From contig NZ_VLLA01000005.1 of the NCBI RefSeq assembly GCF_007830635.1, positions 62,001-126,000 of the forward strand: a stretch of DNA of 64,000 bases, given 5' to 3'. The translations under genes were made by a program, and so were the position numbers. Positions 1 through 8,940 of this stretch are shown here, in pieces (within the stretch, counting starts at the first letter, position 1; every line of letters begins with the position of its first letter). Under the pieces are notes generated by a model, which worked only from the letters and a program-made list of their open reading frames with translations, did not search any database and was not told where the DNA came from. Source of the DNA: Bradyrhizobium huanghuaihaiense (GTDB lineage: Bacteria; Pseudomonadota; Alphaproteobacteria; Rhizobiales; Xanthobacteraceae).

Positions 1-248
1 AGCTTGTCGTAGTCGCGCTGAACCAGCTCGACGAATTTCATCATCACGCGGGCGCGGCGCTGCGGATTGGTCGCAGCCCATTCCGGCTGTGCGGCGCGGG
101 CATTCTCGACGGCGGCGCGGACCTCGGCCTTGGAGGCCAGCGCCACCTTGGCCTGCACGTCGCCGGTCATCGGCTCGAAAACGTCGGCGGTGCGGCCAGA
201 GGTGCCCTTGACCTCCTTGCCACCGATGAAATGTCCGATTGAACGCAT
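1..248 (-). CDS. mmsA: Methylmalonate-semialdehyde dehydrogenase (CoA-acylating), N-terminal part
   Basis: The first ~82 residues of an aldehyde dehydrogenase are present; the rest lies before the window. The start MRSIGHFIGGKEV followed by a GRTADVFEPMTGD segment is typical of MmsA, which oxidises malonate or methylmalonate semialdehyde to acetyl-CoA or propionyl-CoA in valine, inositol and beta-alanine breakdown. The ATG at 248 is preceded by AAGGAG eight bases upstream, which fixes the start. A LysR gene lies divergently next door and is the likely regulator. The catalytic cysteine is outside the window, so the exact substrate is inferred from the N-terminus only. Confidence 0.85.
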   Translation of the reverse strand, partial: MRSIGHFIGGKEVKGTSGRTADVFEPMTGDVQAKVALASKAEVRAAVENARAAQPEWAATNPQRRARVMMKFVELVQRDYDK

Positions 249-287
249 GGAATGGTCTCCTTCAGGCCGAGCGTGGTCGCTTTGACA

Positions 288-316
288 AATCCTATTGACC
301 TGCATTTTATAGGATT
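288..316. promoter_or_regulatory. Palindrome in the mmsA/lysR divergent promoter (candidate LysR operator)
   Basis: AATCCTAT (288-295) and ATAGGATT (309-316) are perfect 8-base inverted arms with a 13-base spacer, midway between the divergent starts of mmsA and the LysR gene. Position and geometry fit a LysR-type operator. Binding is inferred. Confidence 0.45.
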
Positions 317-350
317 CAAGTCTGAGATAATGCACCATAGATGTGCGAAA

Positions 351-1259
351 ATGCTGGATCAAGGTAGCATCGACTGGGACGACTTTCGCTTCGTGCTGGC
401 CATCGTGCGGGGCGGCTCGGTCTCGGCTGCGGCAAAACAGCTCGGCGTCGACCATGCCACCGTGATCCGCCGGGTCGACCGGCTGGAGAAGCACCTTTCG
501 GCCAAGCTGTTCGACCGGCGCAAGACCGGTTACCTCCTCACCGAGGCCGGCCAGCGCGTCGCCGACAGCGCCGAAGCGATGGAATCGACCATCGTCGCCA
601 ACCAGGAACAGGTCGGCGGCTCGGTGGCGCGGCTGACCGGGACGGTGCGGATCGGCGCGCCTGATGGCTTCGGCACTGCGTTCCTGGCGCCGCGGCTGGC
701 GCCGTTCGCCGACCGGTATCCCGATCTCGATCTGCAACTTGTGGCTACCGCGCGGTTGTTCAGTCTCTCCAAGCGCGAGGCCGACATTGCGATCAGCCTG
801 ACCATGCCGAAGGAAGGCCGCATCGTCGGCCGTAAGCTGCTCGACTACCGCCTCGGGCTTTACGCCGCCCCCGCCTATCTCGACCGCTTCCCTGAGATCA
901 CCTCCCGGCAGGATTTGGTGCAGCACCGCTTCGTCGGCTACATCGAGGAGCTGTTGTTCACGCCGGAGCTCGACTATCTGCCGCAGGTGTCGCCGCGCAT
1001 CTCCGCGCGCTTCCGCAGCGCCAATCTGATCGCGCAGCTCAACGCCACGCTGTCAGGCTTCGGCATCGCCGTGCTGCCGCATTTCATGGCGAGCGATTAC
1101 CCGCAGCTCGTCGCGGTGCTGCCGGAGGAGATTTCGATCACGCGAACGTTCTGGATGCTGATGCACGCCGACAGCAAGGACCTGGCGCGGATCAGGGCGG
1201 TGGCGGATTACATCTCCGAGATCGTGGAGCGCGAGCGGGCGCTGTTTGCGGGAAGGTGA
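351..1259 (+). CDS. LysR family transcriptional regulator, divergent from mmsA
   Basis: This is a 302-residue regulator with an N-terminal winged helix-turn-helix (about residues 8-66; the core reads SAAAKQLGVDHATVIRRV) and a C-terminal LysR substrate-binding domain (about 95-290). The length matches the family. I chose ATG 351 because the protein then begins close to the HTH as is usual. ATG 330 and an upstream in-frame start at 252 are possible, but the latter would run the coding region through the palindromic promoter. No clear Shine-Dalgarno sequence decides between 330 and 351. Its position head-to-head with mmsA suggests that it controls semialdehyde metabolism; the effector is unknown. 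Confidence 0.85.
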   Translation: MLDQGSIDWDDFRFVLAIVRGGSVSAAAKQLGVDHATVIRRVDRLEKHLSAKLFDRRKTGYLLTEAGQRVADSAEAMESTIVANQEQVGGSVARLTGTVRIGAPDGFGTAFLAPRLAPFADRYPDLDLQLVATARLFSLSKREADIAISLTMPKEGRIVGRKLLDYRLGLYAAPAYLDRFPEITSRQDLVQHRFVGYIEELLFTPELDYLPQVSPRISARFRSANLIAQLNATLSGFGIAVLPHFMASDYPQLVAVLPEEISITRTFWMLMHADSKDLARIRAVADYISEIVERERALFAGR

Positions 1260-1270
1260 GCACCGCTCTC

Positions 1271-1384
1271 GTAGGGTGGTTAGCCGAAGGCGTAACCCAC
1301 CTCTTCTGTCTCCACGGACAAACACAGTGGTGGGTTACGCCAAACGAATGCGCTTCGCGCAATCGCATGGCTAACCCACCCTAC
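1271..1384. repeat. Intergenic palindromic repeat between convergent lysR and tetR
   Basis: GTAGGGTGGTTAGCC at 1271-1285 is answered by GGCTAACCCACCCTAC at 1369-1384, with one inserted base. Inner copies of the same words (GTAACCCACC at 1292-1301, GGTGGGTTAC at 1329-1338) make a second nested inverted pair. The gap contains no gene. The structure could fold as a nested stem and could also end transcription from both converging genes. Confidence 0.75.
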
Positions 1385-1394
1385 GGCATCTCGC

Positions 1395-2015
1395 CTAGTT
1401 CTGCTTCTTCCTGGCCGGTGCAGCCTTCACCGGCTCACGCTTCGCGCCGCCCAGCGCGCTGTCCCGCCCCGCCTTCAGCACCTCGTCCGACAATTCGCTG
1501 GAGCCGGCAATGCGAGCAAGCAGCATGGTGCCGGCCATCGTCGCCAGCGTCGCGATCGCCTGCTTGCGCGCCGCCTTGCGCGGCTGGTTCGGGACGTAGT
1601 CGGTCATCATCTCGATCATCTCGTCGAGCTTGCCGGCAAACGCTTTTCGCGTCTTCGGACTCTCGCGGGCGATCTCGGCGCCGAGCGAAGGGATCGAACA
1701 GCCGTGGCCGGGATTGTCGCGGTGCAGCGCCGAGAGATAGGCCTCGGCGATCAGCGCCAGCCGCTTCTCCGGCGAGGCCTCGCCGGTGATCTTGCGCCAG
1801 TGCTCCATCGAGCGGTCCATCGCATAGGCGAAGGCCTCGATCACCAGCGCCTCGCGGGAATCGAAATGCGCGTAGAAACCGCCATGGGTCAGGCCCGCCT
1901 CCTTCATGAGGTCGGCGACGCCGATGCCGTGCGCGCCCTTTTCACGCAGCCGAACCGAGGCCTTCTTCACGATGCGGTCGTGGGTTTCCTGCTTGTGTTC
2001 CCGGGAATAGCGCAT
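1395..2015 (-). CDS. TetR family transcriptional regulator
   Basis: A 206-residue protein with a TetR N-terminal DNA-binding domain (about residues 10-57, containing the family pattern GVADLMKEAGLTHGGFYAHF, where the recognition helix precedes the YxHF turn) and an all-helical ligand domain. The C-terminus ends in a basic tail (AAPARKKQN). It lies 70 bases downstream of the hotdog thioesterase gene on the same strand, so the two are probably co-transcribed and TetR probably controls this promoter. The subfamily resembles short TetR proteins that respond to acyl or aromatic compounds; the ligand is not known. Confidence 0.88.
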   Translation of the reverse strand: MRYSREHKQETHDRIVKKASVRLREKGAHGIGVADLMKEAGLTHGGFYAHFDSREALVIEAFAYAMDRSMEHWRKITGEASPEKRLALIAEAYLSALHRDNPGHGCSIPSLGAEIARESPKTRKAFAGKLDEMIEMMTDYVPNQPRKAARKQAIATLATMAGTMLLARIAGSSELSDEVLKAGRDSALGGAKREPVKAAPARKKQN

Positions 2016-2085
2016 GGACGTCTCATTGCATGTCGGAGATCATCTCATAACACAGGAATGGACCGGACGGTGAATTAATTCGTGT

Positions 2086-2613
2086 TCAGACATTGCCGAT
2101 CATGGAAAAGGTTGCAGTTGCATGGACCGCGAGCGCCCCCTTGCCGTCGCGGACGAAACCTTCGGTGTAGCTGGTCTGGCGCCCCAGCTTGATGATCTTG
2201 CCTTCGGCCGAGATCAGCCCGGAACGTACCGACAGCGGGCGCAGAAACGTCATTTTCAGGTCGAGGGTCACGGACGACTGCCCAGCTTCCAGCCGGGTCG
2301 AGATCGCGCATCCCATGGCGGTGTCGATCAGCGCCGCGGCGGTAGCGCCGTGCAGCAGGCCGATGGTATTTTCGAGATCCTCGCGCGGCTCCAGTTCCAT
2401 CACGATCCGGCCGGGCTCGACCACGGCCATGGTGAAGCCGATCAGTTTTGCGAACGGCGGTGGCGGCAGGCGGCCATCGCGAATGCCGAGCATGGCGTCC
2501 ATGCCTGACAGGCCCATGGCCACCTTGGCAACCGGCGCAGGCACCTGCCAGTTCACCACGCGCTCGCGCCGCTGCGCCGGCGAAAACAGGTCGAGTTGAT
2601 CGATATCGGTCAT
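2086..2613 (-). CDS. Hotdog-fold thioesterase, PaaI/YbgC-like
   Basis: A 175-residue single-domain protein. The hotdog active-site helix is seen at NTIGLLHGATAAALIDTAMG, where HG followed by an acidic residue at the helix end is typical of PaaI-type acyl-CoA thioesterases. A VTLDLKMTFLRP strand and a C-terminal VHATATFSMIG strand complete the fold. The first ~50 residues are an extension without a clear domain. It lies upstream of a TetR gene and divergent from an enoyl-CoA hydratase, which fits cytosolic acyl-CoA turnover. The actual acyl substrate cannot be read from the sequence. Confidence 0.8.
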   Translation of the reverse strand: MTDIDQLDLFSPAQRRERVVNWQVPAPVAKVAMGLSGMDAMLGIRDGRLPPPPFAKLIGFTMAVVEPGRIVMELEPREDLENTIGLLHGATAAALIDTAMGCAISTRLEAGQSSVTLDLKMTFLRPLSVRSGLISAEGKIIKLGRQTSYTEGFVRDGKGALAVHATATFSMIGNV

Positions 2614-2624
2614 GGCGGCCTCTT

Positions 2625-2635
2625 TGTATTATACA
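2625..2635. promoter_or_regulatory. Palindrome TGTATTATACA upstream of the thioesterase-tetR pair
   Basis: This 11-base palindrome begins 12 bases upstream of the thioesterase start codon. On the minus strand it also contains a perfect TATAAT hexamer, so it may be a -10 box, a TetR operator overlapping one, or both. The identical 11-mer recurs at 57561-57571, before the RND efflux operon. Confidence 0.4.
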
Positions 2636-2768
2636 CGTCATACTATGCCACGGACTTCGTGCTGGCAACTCCACCGGCCCTGCCCGCTTGACAAGCAGCA
2701 CGTTTCGGCTCGGAAGTGACGCCGACCGGCGCGCATCGCGCCTATCCACGAAACCTTCGAGATCCACG

Positions 2769-3539
2769 ATGGAAATGCTCAACAACCACTGCGGCATCAC
2801 GCGCGATGCGCGCGGCGTCGTCCATGTCGCGATCTGCAACGCCGGCCCGCTGAATATCCTGGGGTCGCCCGTGACCGAGGCGGTGCGCGAAGGCTTGCAG
2901 AAGCTCGCCACCGACCGCAGCATCCGCGCCGTGGTGCTGCGCGGCCAGAGCGAGAAGAGCATGATCGGCGGCGCCGACATCAAGGAGATGGCCAAGCTCG
3001 ACCAGAAGTCGGCTGAGGCTTTCATCAGCCGCCTGCGCGATCTCTGCGAGGCCGTGCGCCAGTTCCCGGCCCCGGTGATTGCGCGCATGCCCGGCTGGTG
3101 TCTCGGCGGCGGGCTCGAGGTCGCAGCCGCCTGCGATTTCCGCATCGCCGCGCACGACGCCCATTTCGGCATGCCGGAGGTCCGCGTCGGCATCCCCTCG
3201 GTGATCCACGCAGCGCTGTTGCCGCGCCTGATCGGCTGGGCTCGCGCACGCTGGCTGGTGATGACGGCGGAGAACATCGACGCCGCCACCGCGCTGGCCT
3301 GGGGACTGATCGACAAGGTCGCATCCCCGAACGGGCTTGATGCGGAGATCGAGCACCTGGTGAAGGCCTTGCTCGAATGCGGCCCCGAGGCGCTGCGATC
3401 GCAGAAGGCGCTGCTGCGGCAGTGGGAGGAATTGCCGCTGACCGAGTCGGTGAACCTCAGCGTGAAGGTGTTCGGCGAGTCGTTTTTGACGGACGAGCCG
3501 ACGCGGTTGATGGGCGCGTTTGTGAACCGGAAGCGGTAG
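2769..3539 (+). CDS. Enoyl-CoA hydratase/isomerase (crotonase superfamily)
   Basis: A 256-residue crotonase-fold protein. The oxyanion-hole motifs are visible at GGADIKEM and at GWCLGGGLEVAAACDFRIA; the second crotonase glutamate position is in FGMPEVRVGIPSV, where E is followed by V rather than the usual LxLG. The length fits the family. The start at 2769 gives MEMLNN and a normal crotonase N-terminus; longer in-frame starts would run back over the divergent promoter. It is followed by a repeat and then an acetyl-CoA acetyltransferase, so it probably serves acyl-CoA degradation. Hydratase, isomerase and hydrolase activities cannot be separated here. Confidence 0.85.
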   Translation: MEMLNNHCGITRDARGVVHVAICNAGPLNILGSPVTEAVREGLQKLATDRSIRAVVLRGQSEKSMIGGADIKEMAKLDQKSAEAFISRLRDLCEAVRQFPAPVIARMPGWCLGGGLEVAAACDFRIAAHDAHFGMPEVRVGIPSVIHAALLPRLIGWARARWLVMTAENIDAATALAWGLIDKVASPNGLDAEIEHLVKALLECGPEALRSQKALLRQWEELPLTESVNLSVKVFGESFLTDEPTRLMGAFVNRKR

Positions 3540-3552
3540 GCCTGCCCTCGGT

Positions 3553-3673
3553 GTCGTCCCGGCGAAGGCCGGGACCCATAACCCCAGGGAGGGGTTGCTA
3601 CGCGAGCTGGCAACTAAGGGTCTTGGCCAAACTTTGCCCTGTGGCTATGGGTCCCGGCCTTCGCCGGGACGAC
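3553..3673. repeat. Intergenic inverted repeat with perfect 28-base arms
   Basis: Bases 3553-3580 and 3646-3673 are exact reverse complements over 28 bases. Each arm is itself a hairpin: GTCCCGG-CGAAGG-CCGGGAC in the left arm and its complement in the right. The element sits between the crotonase gene and the thiolase gene and resembles paired REP-type units. Related elements occur at 32790, 46179 and 62596. Confidence 0.85.
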
Positions 3674-3811
3674 GTCGGAGGGGGCCTTCCGACTCGCATC
3701 AACAAATCTCATGCGAACCGCAAGATTTTCTCATCCCAGCCGCGGTTGCATTTTTTGCGCCGCATCATATGATGATCATAATCTTACCCGTCATCGCCAG
3801 GGAGCCCCATT

Positions 3812-5008
3812 ATGGCCGAAGCCGCCGATCCCGTCGTCATCGTCTCCGCCGCCCGCACGCCGCTCGGCCGATTCATGGGTGAATTGTCGCCACTCCCCGC
3901 ACACAAGCTCGGCGCGCACGTGATCGGGGCGGCGCTGGAACGCGCGAACCTCGCGCCTGAGAAAGTCGACGAGGTCTTCATGGGCTGCGTGCTGCCGGCC
4001 GGCCAGGGCCAGGCGCCGGCGCGCCAGGCGGCACGTAGCGCCGGGCTTCCCGATGCCACCGGCGCCACCACGGTGAACAAGGTCTGCGGTTCCGGCATGA
4101 AGGCGACCATGCTGGCGCACGACATCATCCGCGCCGGCTCGGCCGAGATCGTCGTCTCCGGGGGCATGGAGAGCATGAGCAACGCGCCCTATCTGCTCGC
4201 CAAGGCCCGCGGCGGCTATCGCGTCGGCCACGATCGCATCATCGACCACATGATGATGGATGGCCTTGAGGACGCCTACGAGACCGGCCGCTCCATGGGC
4301 GATTTCGGCGAAGCGACGGCGGAAGCCTATCAGTTCACCCGCAAGGACCAGGACGCCTACGCGATGGAGACGCTCAGCCGCGCCCGCAAGGCGGTCGAGG
4401 GCGGCGCATTCAAGGCGGAGATCGCGCCGATCACGCTGACCGAGAAGGCAGGTCCCCGCATCATCGCCAACGACGAGCATCCGCTGAAGGTAGACCCCGC
4501 AAAGATCCCCGGGCTGAAGCCGGCGTTCCGCGCCAACGGCACCATCACGCCGGCGGCCTCCTCCGCCAATGCTGATGGCGCTGCCGCGCTGGTGCTGACG
4601 AAGCGCTCGCTCGCCGACCGCAATGGCCTGCCTGTTCTCGCCGAGATCAAGGGCCATGCCACCCACAGCCAGGAGCCGCAATGGTTCACCACGGCGCCGA
4701 TCCCGGCGATCCGCAAGCTGCTGGGCAAGGTCGGCTGGGCTGCCTCCGACGTCGACCTGTTCGAGATCAACGAGGCCTTCGCCGTGGTGGCGATGGCGGC
4801 GCAGCGCGATCTCGGCATCGCCAGAGAGAAGCTGAACGTCAACGGCGGCGCCTGCGCGCTCGGCCATCCCATCGGTGCGACCGGCGCGCGGCTGATCGTG
4901 ACGCTGCTGCACGCATTGGAGGCGCAGAACCTCAAGCGCGGCGTCGCGGCGCTCTGCATCGGCGGCGGCGAGGCCACCGCGATCGCGGTGGAGCGCCTGA
5001 CGCATTAG
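3812..5008 (+). CDS. Acetyl-CoA acetyltransferase (thiolase)
   Basis: A 398-residue thiolase with all catalytic elements: nucleophilic Cys92 in NKVCGSGMK, His352 in GACALGHPIGATG, and Cys382 in ALCIGGGEATAIAVE. These positions sit a few residues after those of the classic biosynthetic thiolase. The enzyme condenses or cleaves acetoacetyl-CoA in the cytosol. Nearby acetoacetate decarboxylase (8.9 kb) and enoyl-CoA hydratase (2.8 kb) fit acetoacetyl-CoA metabolism. The ATG at 3812 follows AGGGAGCCCCATT, a good ribosome site. The upstream region holds a perfect ATCATATGAT palindrome at about 3765-3774 that could be regulatory. Confidence 0.92.
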   Translation: MAEAADPVVIVSAARTPLGRFMGELSPLPAHKLGAHVIGAALERANLAPEKVDEVFMGCVLPAGQGQAPARQAARSAGLPDATGATTVNKVCGSGMKATMLAHDIIRAGSAEIVVSGGMESMSNAPYLLAKARGGYRVGHDRIIDHMMMDGLEDAYETGRSMGDFGEATAEAYQFTRKDQDAYAMETLSRARKAVEGGAFKAEIAPITLTEKAGPRIIANDEHPLKVDPAKIPGLKPAFRANGTITPAASSANADGAAALVLTKRSLADRNGLPVLAEIKGHATHSQEPQWFTTAPIPAIRKLLGKVGWAASDVDLFEINEAFAVVAMAAQRDLGIAREKLNVNGGACALGHPIGATGARLIVTLLHALEAQNLKRGVAALCIGGGEATAIAVERLTH

Positions 5009-5024
5009 CGCCAATGTCCGAAAT

Positions 5025-5056
5025 TGAGGGAAGTCTGGCATTTCAGACTTCCCTCA
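5025..5056 (+). terminator. Strong stem-loop downstream of the thiolase gene
   Basis: TGAGGGAAGTCTG (5025-5037) pairs perfectly with CAGACTTCCCTCA (5044-5056) across a six-base loop. It starts 17 bases after the thiolase stop. There is no clear T-run, so it may be an RNA-stabilising hairpin rather than a classic intrinsic terminator. Confidence 0.6.
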
Positions 5057-5117
5057 GCTGTGTCAGATTGCAACGATGGCGCGGGTCCTTGAGGCTCGCC
5101 AACAACATTGAGGCCCA

Positions 5118-6407
5118 ATGATCTCGAATTGGCTCGCGGCAGCGCTTTCCCGCCGCAATATCCACTACGGCTGGGTGATGGTCGGCGTGACCTTCCTTGC
5201 CGCGCTGATCAGCGCCGGCACGGTCGGAGCGCCCGGCGTGTTCATCGTTCCCCTGCAGAAGGAGTTCGGCTGGAGCACGGCGCAGATCTCCTCCGCGCTG
5301 TCGATCCGCTTCATCCTGTTCGGGCTGATGGCGCCGTTCGCCGCCGCCCTGCTCAACCGCTACGGCCTGCGCAACGTCACGCTGACGGCGCAGCTCATCG
5401 TGGTCTCGGCGCTGGTGCTCTCGCTCGGCATGACCGAGATCTGGCAGCTCATCGCCCTGTGGGGCGTCGTGATCGGCATCGGCACCGGCATGACCGCGCT
5501 GGTGCTGGGCGCGACCATCGCGACGCGCTGGTTCGCAGCACGACGCGGCCTCGTGGTCGGCATCATGACGGCGAGCGTCGCCACCGGCCAGCTCGTATTC
5601 CTGCCGCTGCTCGCAAGCCTCACCGAACGCTTCGGCTGGCGCCTTGCGCTCGGCTTCGTCTGCATCATGCTCGGCGTCTCCGCGCTGGCGGTGCTGCTCG
5701 CGATGCGCGACCGGCCGAGCGACCTCGGCCTGCGCCCGTTCGGCGACGAGGGCACCGAGCCCCTGCCCGCACCGCCCGTGAGCCACGGCTCGATCACGGC
5801 GGTGGCGCTCGGCACGCTGCGCGACGCCTCGAAGTCGACCGCATTCTGGATCCTGTTTGCGACCTTCTTCGTCTGCGGCGCCTCCACCAACGGCCTCGTG
5901 CAGGTGCACCTGATCCCGATGTGCCTCGATTTCGGCATTCCGCAGGTGCAGGCGGCAAGCCTGCTTGCCGCGATGGGCATCTTCGATTTCTTCGGCACCA
6001 TCATGTCGGGCTGGCTGTCGGACCGCTACGACAACCGCTATCTGCTGTTCTGGTACTACGGCCTGCGCGGGCTCTCGCTGATCTTCCTGCCGTTCAGCGA
6101 TTTCTCGTTCTATGGGCTCTCGATCTTCGCGATGTTCTACGGGCTCGACTGGATCGCGACGGTGCCGCCCACAGTCCGCCTCACCGCGCAGAAATTCGGG
6201 CCAGAGCGCGCCAATCTGGTGTTCGGCTGGATCTTCGCCGGCCATCAGCTCGGCGCCGGCACCGCGGCGTTCGGCGCCGGTTTCTCACGGACGGTCTACC
6301 AGAGCTATCTGCCTGCGTTCTTCATCGCCGGCGCGCTCTGTGTGTTCGCCGCGCTGATCGTGCTGGCGCTGTCGCGGCAGCCGAAGCTCCAGCCCGCGGT
6401 GGCCTGA
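5118..6407 (+). CDS. MFS transporter, monocarboxylate/oxalate-formate antiporter-like
   Basis: A 429-residue integral membrane protein with about 12 predicted hydrophobic segments in two halves, separated by a polar loop near residues 200-235 (MRDRPSDLGLRPFGDEG). The MFS motif A region appears as LNRYGLRN after helix 2 and GWLSDRYDNR in the second half. The N-terminal HYGWVMVGVTFL segment is characteristic of the monocarboxylate/oxalate-formate carrier branch. It probably moves an organic acid across the inner membrane. It stands alone between a thiolase and a convergent porin gene, so the substrate stays open. Confidence 0.85.
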   Translation: MISNWLAAALSRRNIHYGWVMVGVTFLAALISAGTVGAPGVFIVPLQKEFGWSTAQISSALSIRFILFGLMAPFAAALLNRYGLRNVTLTAQLIVVSALVLSLGMTEIWQLIALWGVVIGIGTGMTALVLGATIATRWFAARRGLVVGIMTASVATGQLVFLPLLASLTERFGWRLALGFVCIMLGVSALAVLLAMRDRPSDLGLRPFGDEGTEPLPAPPVSHGSITAVALGTLRDASKSTAFWILFATFFVCGASTNGLVQVHLIPMCLDFGIPQVQAASLLAAMGIFDFFGTIMSGWLSDRYDNRYLLFWYYGLRGLSLIFLPFSDFSFYGLSIFAMFYGLDWIATVPPTVRLTAQKFGPERANLVFGWIFAGHQLGAGTAAFGAGFSRTVYQSYLPAFFIAGALCVFAALIVLALSRQPKLQPAVA

Positions 6408-6409
6408 AG

Positions 6410-7800
6410 CTAATACCTGATCGTGGTGGTGACGCCGAACACTGCGGCGTCACCGATCCGCGAGACGCCGGTCGGATCGTTCGGGTTCGGGACGCCGCCC
6501 GAGGGCCGGAACACGTATTGGAAGTACGGCGCGATCAGCCAGCCCGGCTTGATGTGCGCCTCGTAGATCATCTCGAGCAGCGTCTCGTTGCTGCGCACCG
6601 GCCCCTGCACGCCGGTGTAGACATTCGCATCGACGTCGAGATGACGCGCGGTGTTCGAGATCCGCATATAGGCCATCGCCACGCCGAAGCGATCCAGCGG
6701 ACGTCCGGGCGTGAAGCCGACGAAGCCGATGCCGCCGTCCAGATAAAGGTCGATCAGATTGCGGTCCGGCGGGCTGTAGGCGATGCGGCCGAACGCCGTG
6801 ATGCCCGGGAGCGAGGCCGAGGTGCTGTTCTCCTTCACCCCCGGCGGGCGGTAGAGCACCTGCTCGATCACCGCGAAGATGCCGTAGTTGCCACGAAGCC
6901 TTGCCGGGATGCCGCTTCCCGAGGAATCGGCGATCGACTGCCCCTCCGCGGTAAAACGCTGGCTGTCGAACGAGCCATAATGCTTCCAGGCGCCCGGGGT
7001 GAAATTGCCGGCGAGCGGACGTCCCCCGACATCGATGTCGTAGTTGAAGCGGACCTGCCCGATCACCCAGGGCGGATCGTTGACGCGAAAGGCGAGGCCG
7101 TGATGGTCGCGAATCTGCGGGTCCTGATCGCCCGGGCCCGAGGGATCACCGTTGAACACTGCGCCATAGGCGGTGATCTGGTCTGACAGCGCCGCCTTGA
7201 TGCGGATGCCGGGCACCGCGATCGGCGGCGCCGGGCCCCCGGCCGGAAGATTGCTCGCCTTGATCGCGGGCCAGCCGAAGGTGCCGTTGATGAAGAGGTC
7301 GTCGGTCTGGCTGTCGATTCGACGTCGGCGGCCTGCTGACCGGCCCTGATGTTCAGGCGATCGCCAAAGAAGCTCTGCTCAAAATAGGCGTTGTAGAGCC
7401 GCTGGTCGGGCAGCGCCTCGATCTCGCTGATGGTGGCGAGGTTTTGCACGTAGTTGCGGGAGAGCCCCTGGCCGTAGATCACGAAGCCATTGGCGTAGAA
7501 GCGGCCGCCGGTCCAGCCGACCAGCTTGTCGAGATCGGCATCGACCGACAGATCGAGCCGGCCGAAATGGATGGCGCCGCGCTTCACGCCGCCGGAAATG
7601 TTGGCGATGCTGTCCGCAATATAGGTCGCGCCGAAGTTGAGGCCCTTGTTGGCGAGCCCGTCATGCCACTCGTTGAACCATTTTGGAAACAGCCATTCCG
7701 CCGCGCTCTCGTCCTTGGCACCGGCAAATGCGCTCGTGCTTGCCGCCATGCCGGTCAGCGCGACCGCGGCCGCCAGGGATTTTCGGGTACTCCAACTCAC
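6410..7800 (-). pseudogene. OprB-type carbohydrate-selective porin, interrupted by a single-base frameshift
   Basis: An outer-membrane porin of about 463 residues when the frame is repaired. The N-terminal part (7800 to ~7320) has a signal peptide cleaved near AFAGA and the OprB motif LFPKWFNEWHDGLANKG. Reading then shifts: frame one gives ADVESTARPT and soon meaningless sequence, while the next frame continues DSQTDDLFINGTFGWPA and runs to the normal C-terminus ending in TTTIRY, a beta-barrel end signal. Restoring one base at the GAATCG near 7318-7320 (to GAATTCG) joins both halves. Homologous porins carry sugars or other small solutes. Whether the break is real or a sequencing error cannot be told here. 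Confidence 0.85.
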
Positions 7801-7812
7801 GATCGACGCGCG

Positions 7813-8829
7813 CTATTTGAAAATGCCCGTGCGCCGCATGAAGAGATAGGCCGCGCCGACCGAGGAGGCCATCAGCACCGCCGCCCAGAGGAACCCGGTC
7901 TCGACGTCGGTGAGCGGCAAGCCCTTGGTGTTCATGCCGAAGATGCCGGTGATCAGCGTCGGCGGCAGCAAGAGCGAGGTCACGATCGAGAGCGTATGGA
8001 GGTGGCGGTTGCTCTCCTCCTCGTTCTTGAAGCGCAGCTCCTCCTCGAGCAGGCGGCTGCGCTCGCGCAGCTCGACGATGTCGTGATCGAGGCCATCGAG
8101 CCGCTGCGCGAGCTTGCCGGCGTGGATGCGAAGCGCAGGCGAGAGGTGGTCGGTGTTCTTCTGGTCGAGGCGGTGGAACAGCACGCGCAGGCCGGTGAGC
8201 TGGCGATGCAGCCGGACGCAGGTGCGGCGAAGGCGGCCGAGGTTGCGGCGCATCTCGGACTTGGCCTCATCCGCCAAAATGCGTTCCTCGATATCGTCGA
8301 TCTCCTGGCCGAGCTTGTCGACCATCCGGTCGAGCGTGTCGGCGACCTCGTCGACGATCTTTTCGAGGAGATGAGCGACATTGTCGACGCGGTAGCCGCC
8401 TTCCAGCACCCGCCGCGTCGCGTCGGCCGAGCACAGCGCCTGATGACGGCCGCTGACCAGGAGCCGCTCGGTCATCGCGAAGCGCAGAAACGCGGTCTCC
8501 TCCGTCGGGCTGTCGATCTCGCGCACGAGATCGGAGAACACGCCGTAGACGCAATGGTCGATGACGTGGAGCTGCTGGAACGTGTCGTGCGAGAGCAGCA
8601 GATCACGCGCGAGCGGCGGCAGGCTGGACGCCGCAATCCATGGACGCACGCGCGCGTCCGTCAGGTTGAAGTGCAGCCAGAGGCGGCCGTCATGGCTGAA
8701 CTCGATCGGCCGGTCGATCGGCAGCGCCTCGGCGCTGCCGTCGCTGTGCAGGCGGAACGCCCAGACCAGGCCGGGAATGGCGGGGGCAGTGTCCGATATC
8801 GCGCTGACAAGCTTCGCCGGCTCAGCCAT
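7813..8829 (-). CDS. CorA/ZntB-family divalent metal channel
   Basis: A protein of about 338 residues: a large N-terminal cytoplasmic domain, a long acidic coiled helix (about 165-285), then two C-terminal membrane helices. The signature GMN motif is present in GIFGMNTKGLPL after the first membrane helix, and the C-terminus has the expected basic tail RRTGIFK. The overall N-domain resembles ZntB-type proton-driven zinc transporters more than magnesium CorA, but metal choice is not readable. I took ATG 8829, which gives MAEPAK; a TTG at 8841 is a possible alternative. The gene runs in the same direction as the broken porin. Confidence 0.85.
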   Translation of the reverse strand: MAEPAKLVSAISDTAPAIPGLVWAFRLHSDGSAEALPIDRPIEFSHDGRLWLHFNLTDARVRPWIAASSLPPLARDLLLSHDTFQQLHVIDHCVYGVFSDLVREIDSPTEETAFLRFAMTERLLVSGRHQALCSADATRRVLEGGYRVDNVAHLLEKIVDEVADTLDRMVDKLGQEIDDIEERILADEAKSEMRRNLGRLRRTCVRLHRQLTGLRVLFHRLDQKNTDHLSPALRIHAGKLAQRLDGLDHDIVELRERSRLLEEELRFKNEEESNRHLHTLSIVTSLLLPPTLITGIFGMNTKGLPLTDVETGFLWAAVLMASSVGAAYLFMRRTGIFK

Positions 8830-8940
8830 GGATAGCCCCAACCGTCAACAAATGCCCCGTCGCCGGACGATGGCTGACGGCATCGCCCGGCTCCACGCGG
8901 GTACTCAATTACGCCAGTGTTACAGTTTGATGATGGCGCC

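Noticed and set aside
1256..1789. A 177-codon plus-strand frame opposite tetR
   Set aside because: Runs through the palindromic repeat and the antisense of tetR, with Ser/Pro/Arg-rich composition.
5108..7186. A 692-codon open frame on the plus strand over the MFS gene and porin
   Set aside because: Arginine-rich shadow of the MFS gene in another frame; no domain and poor composition compared with the MFS reading.
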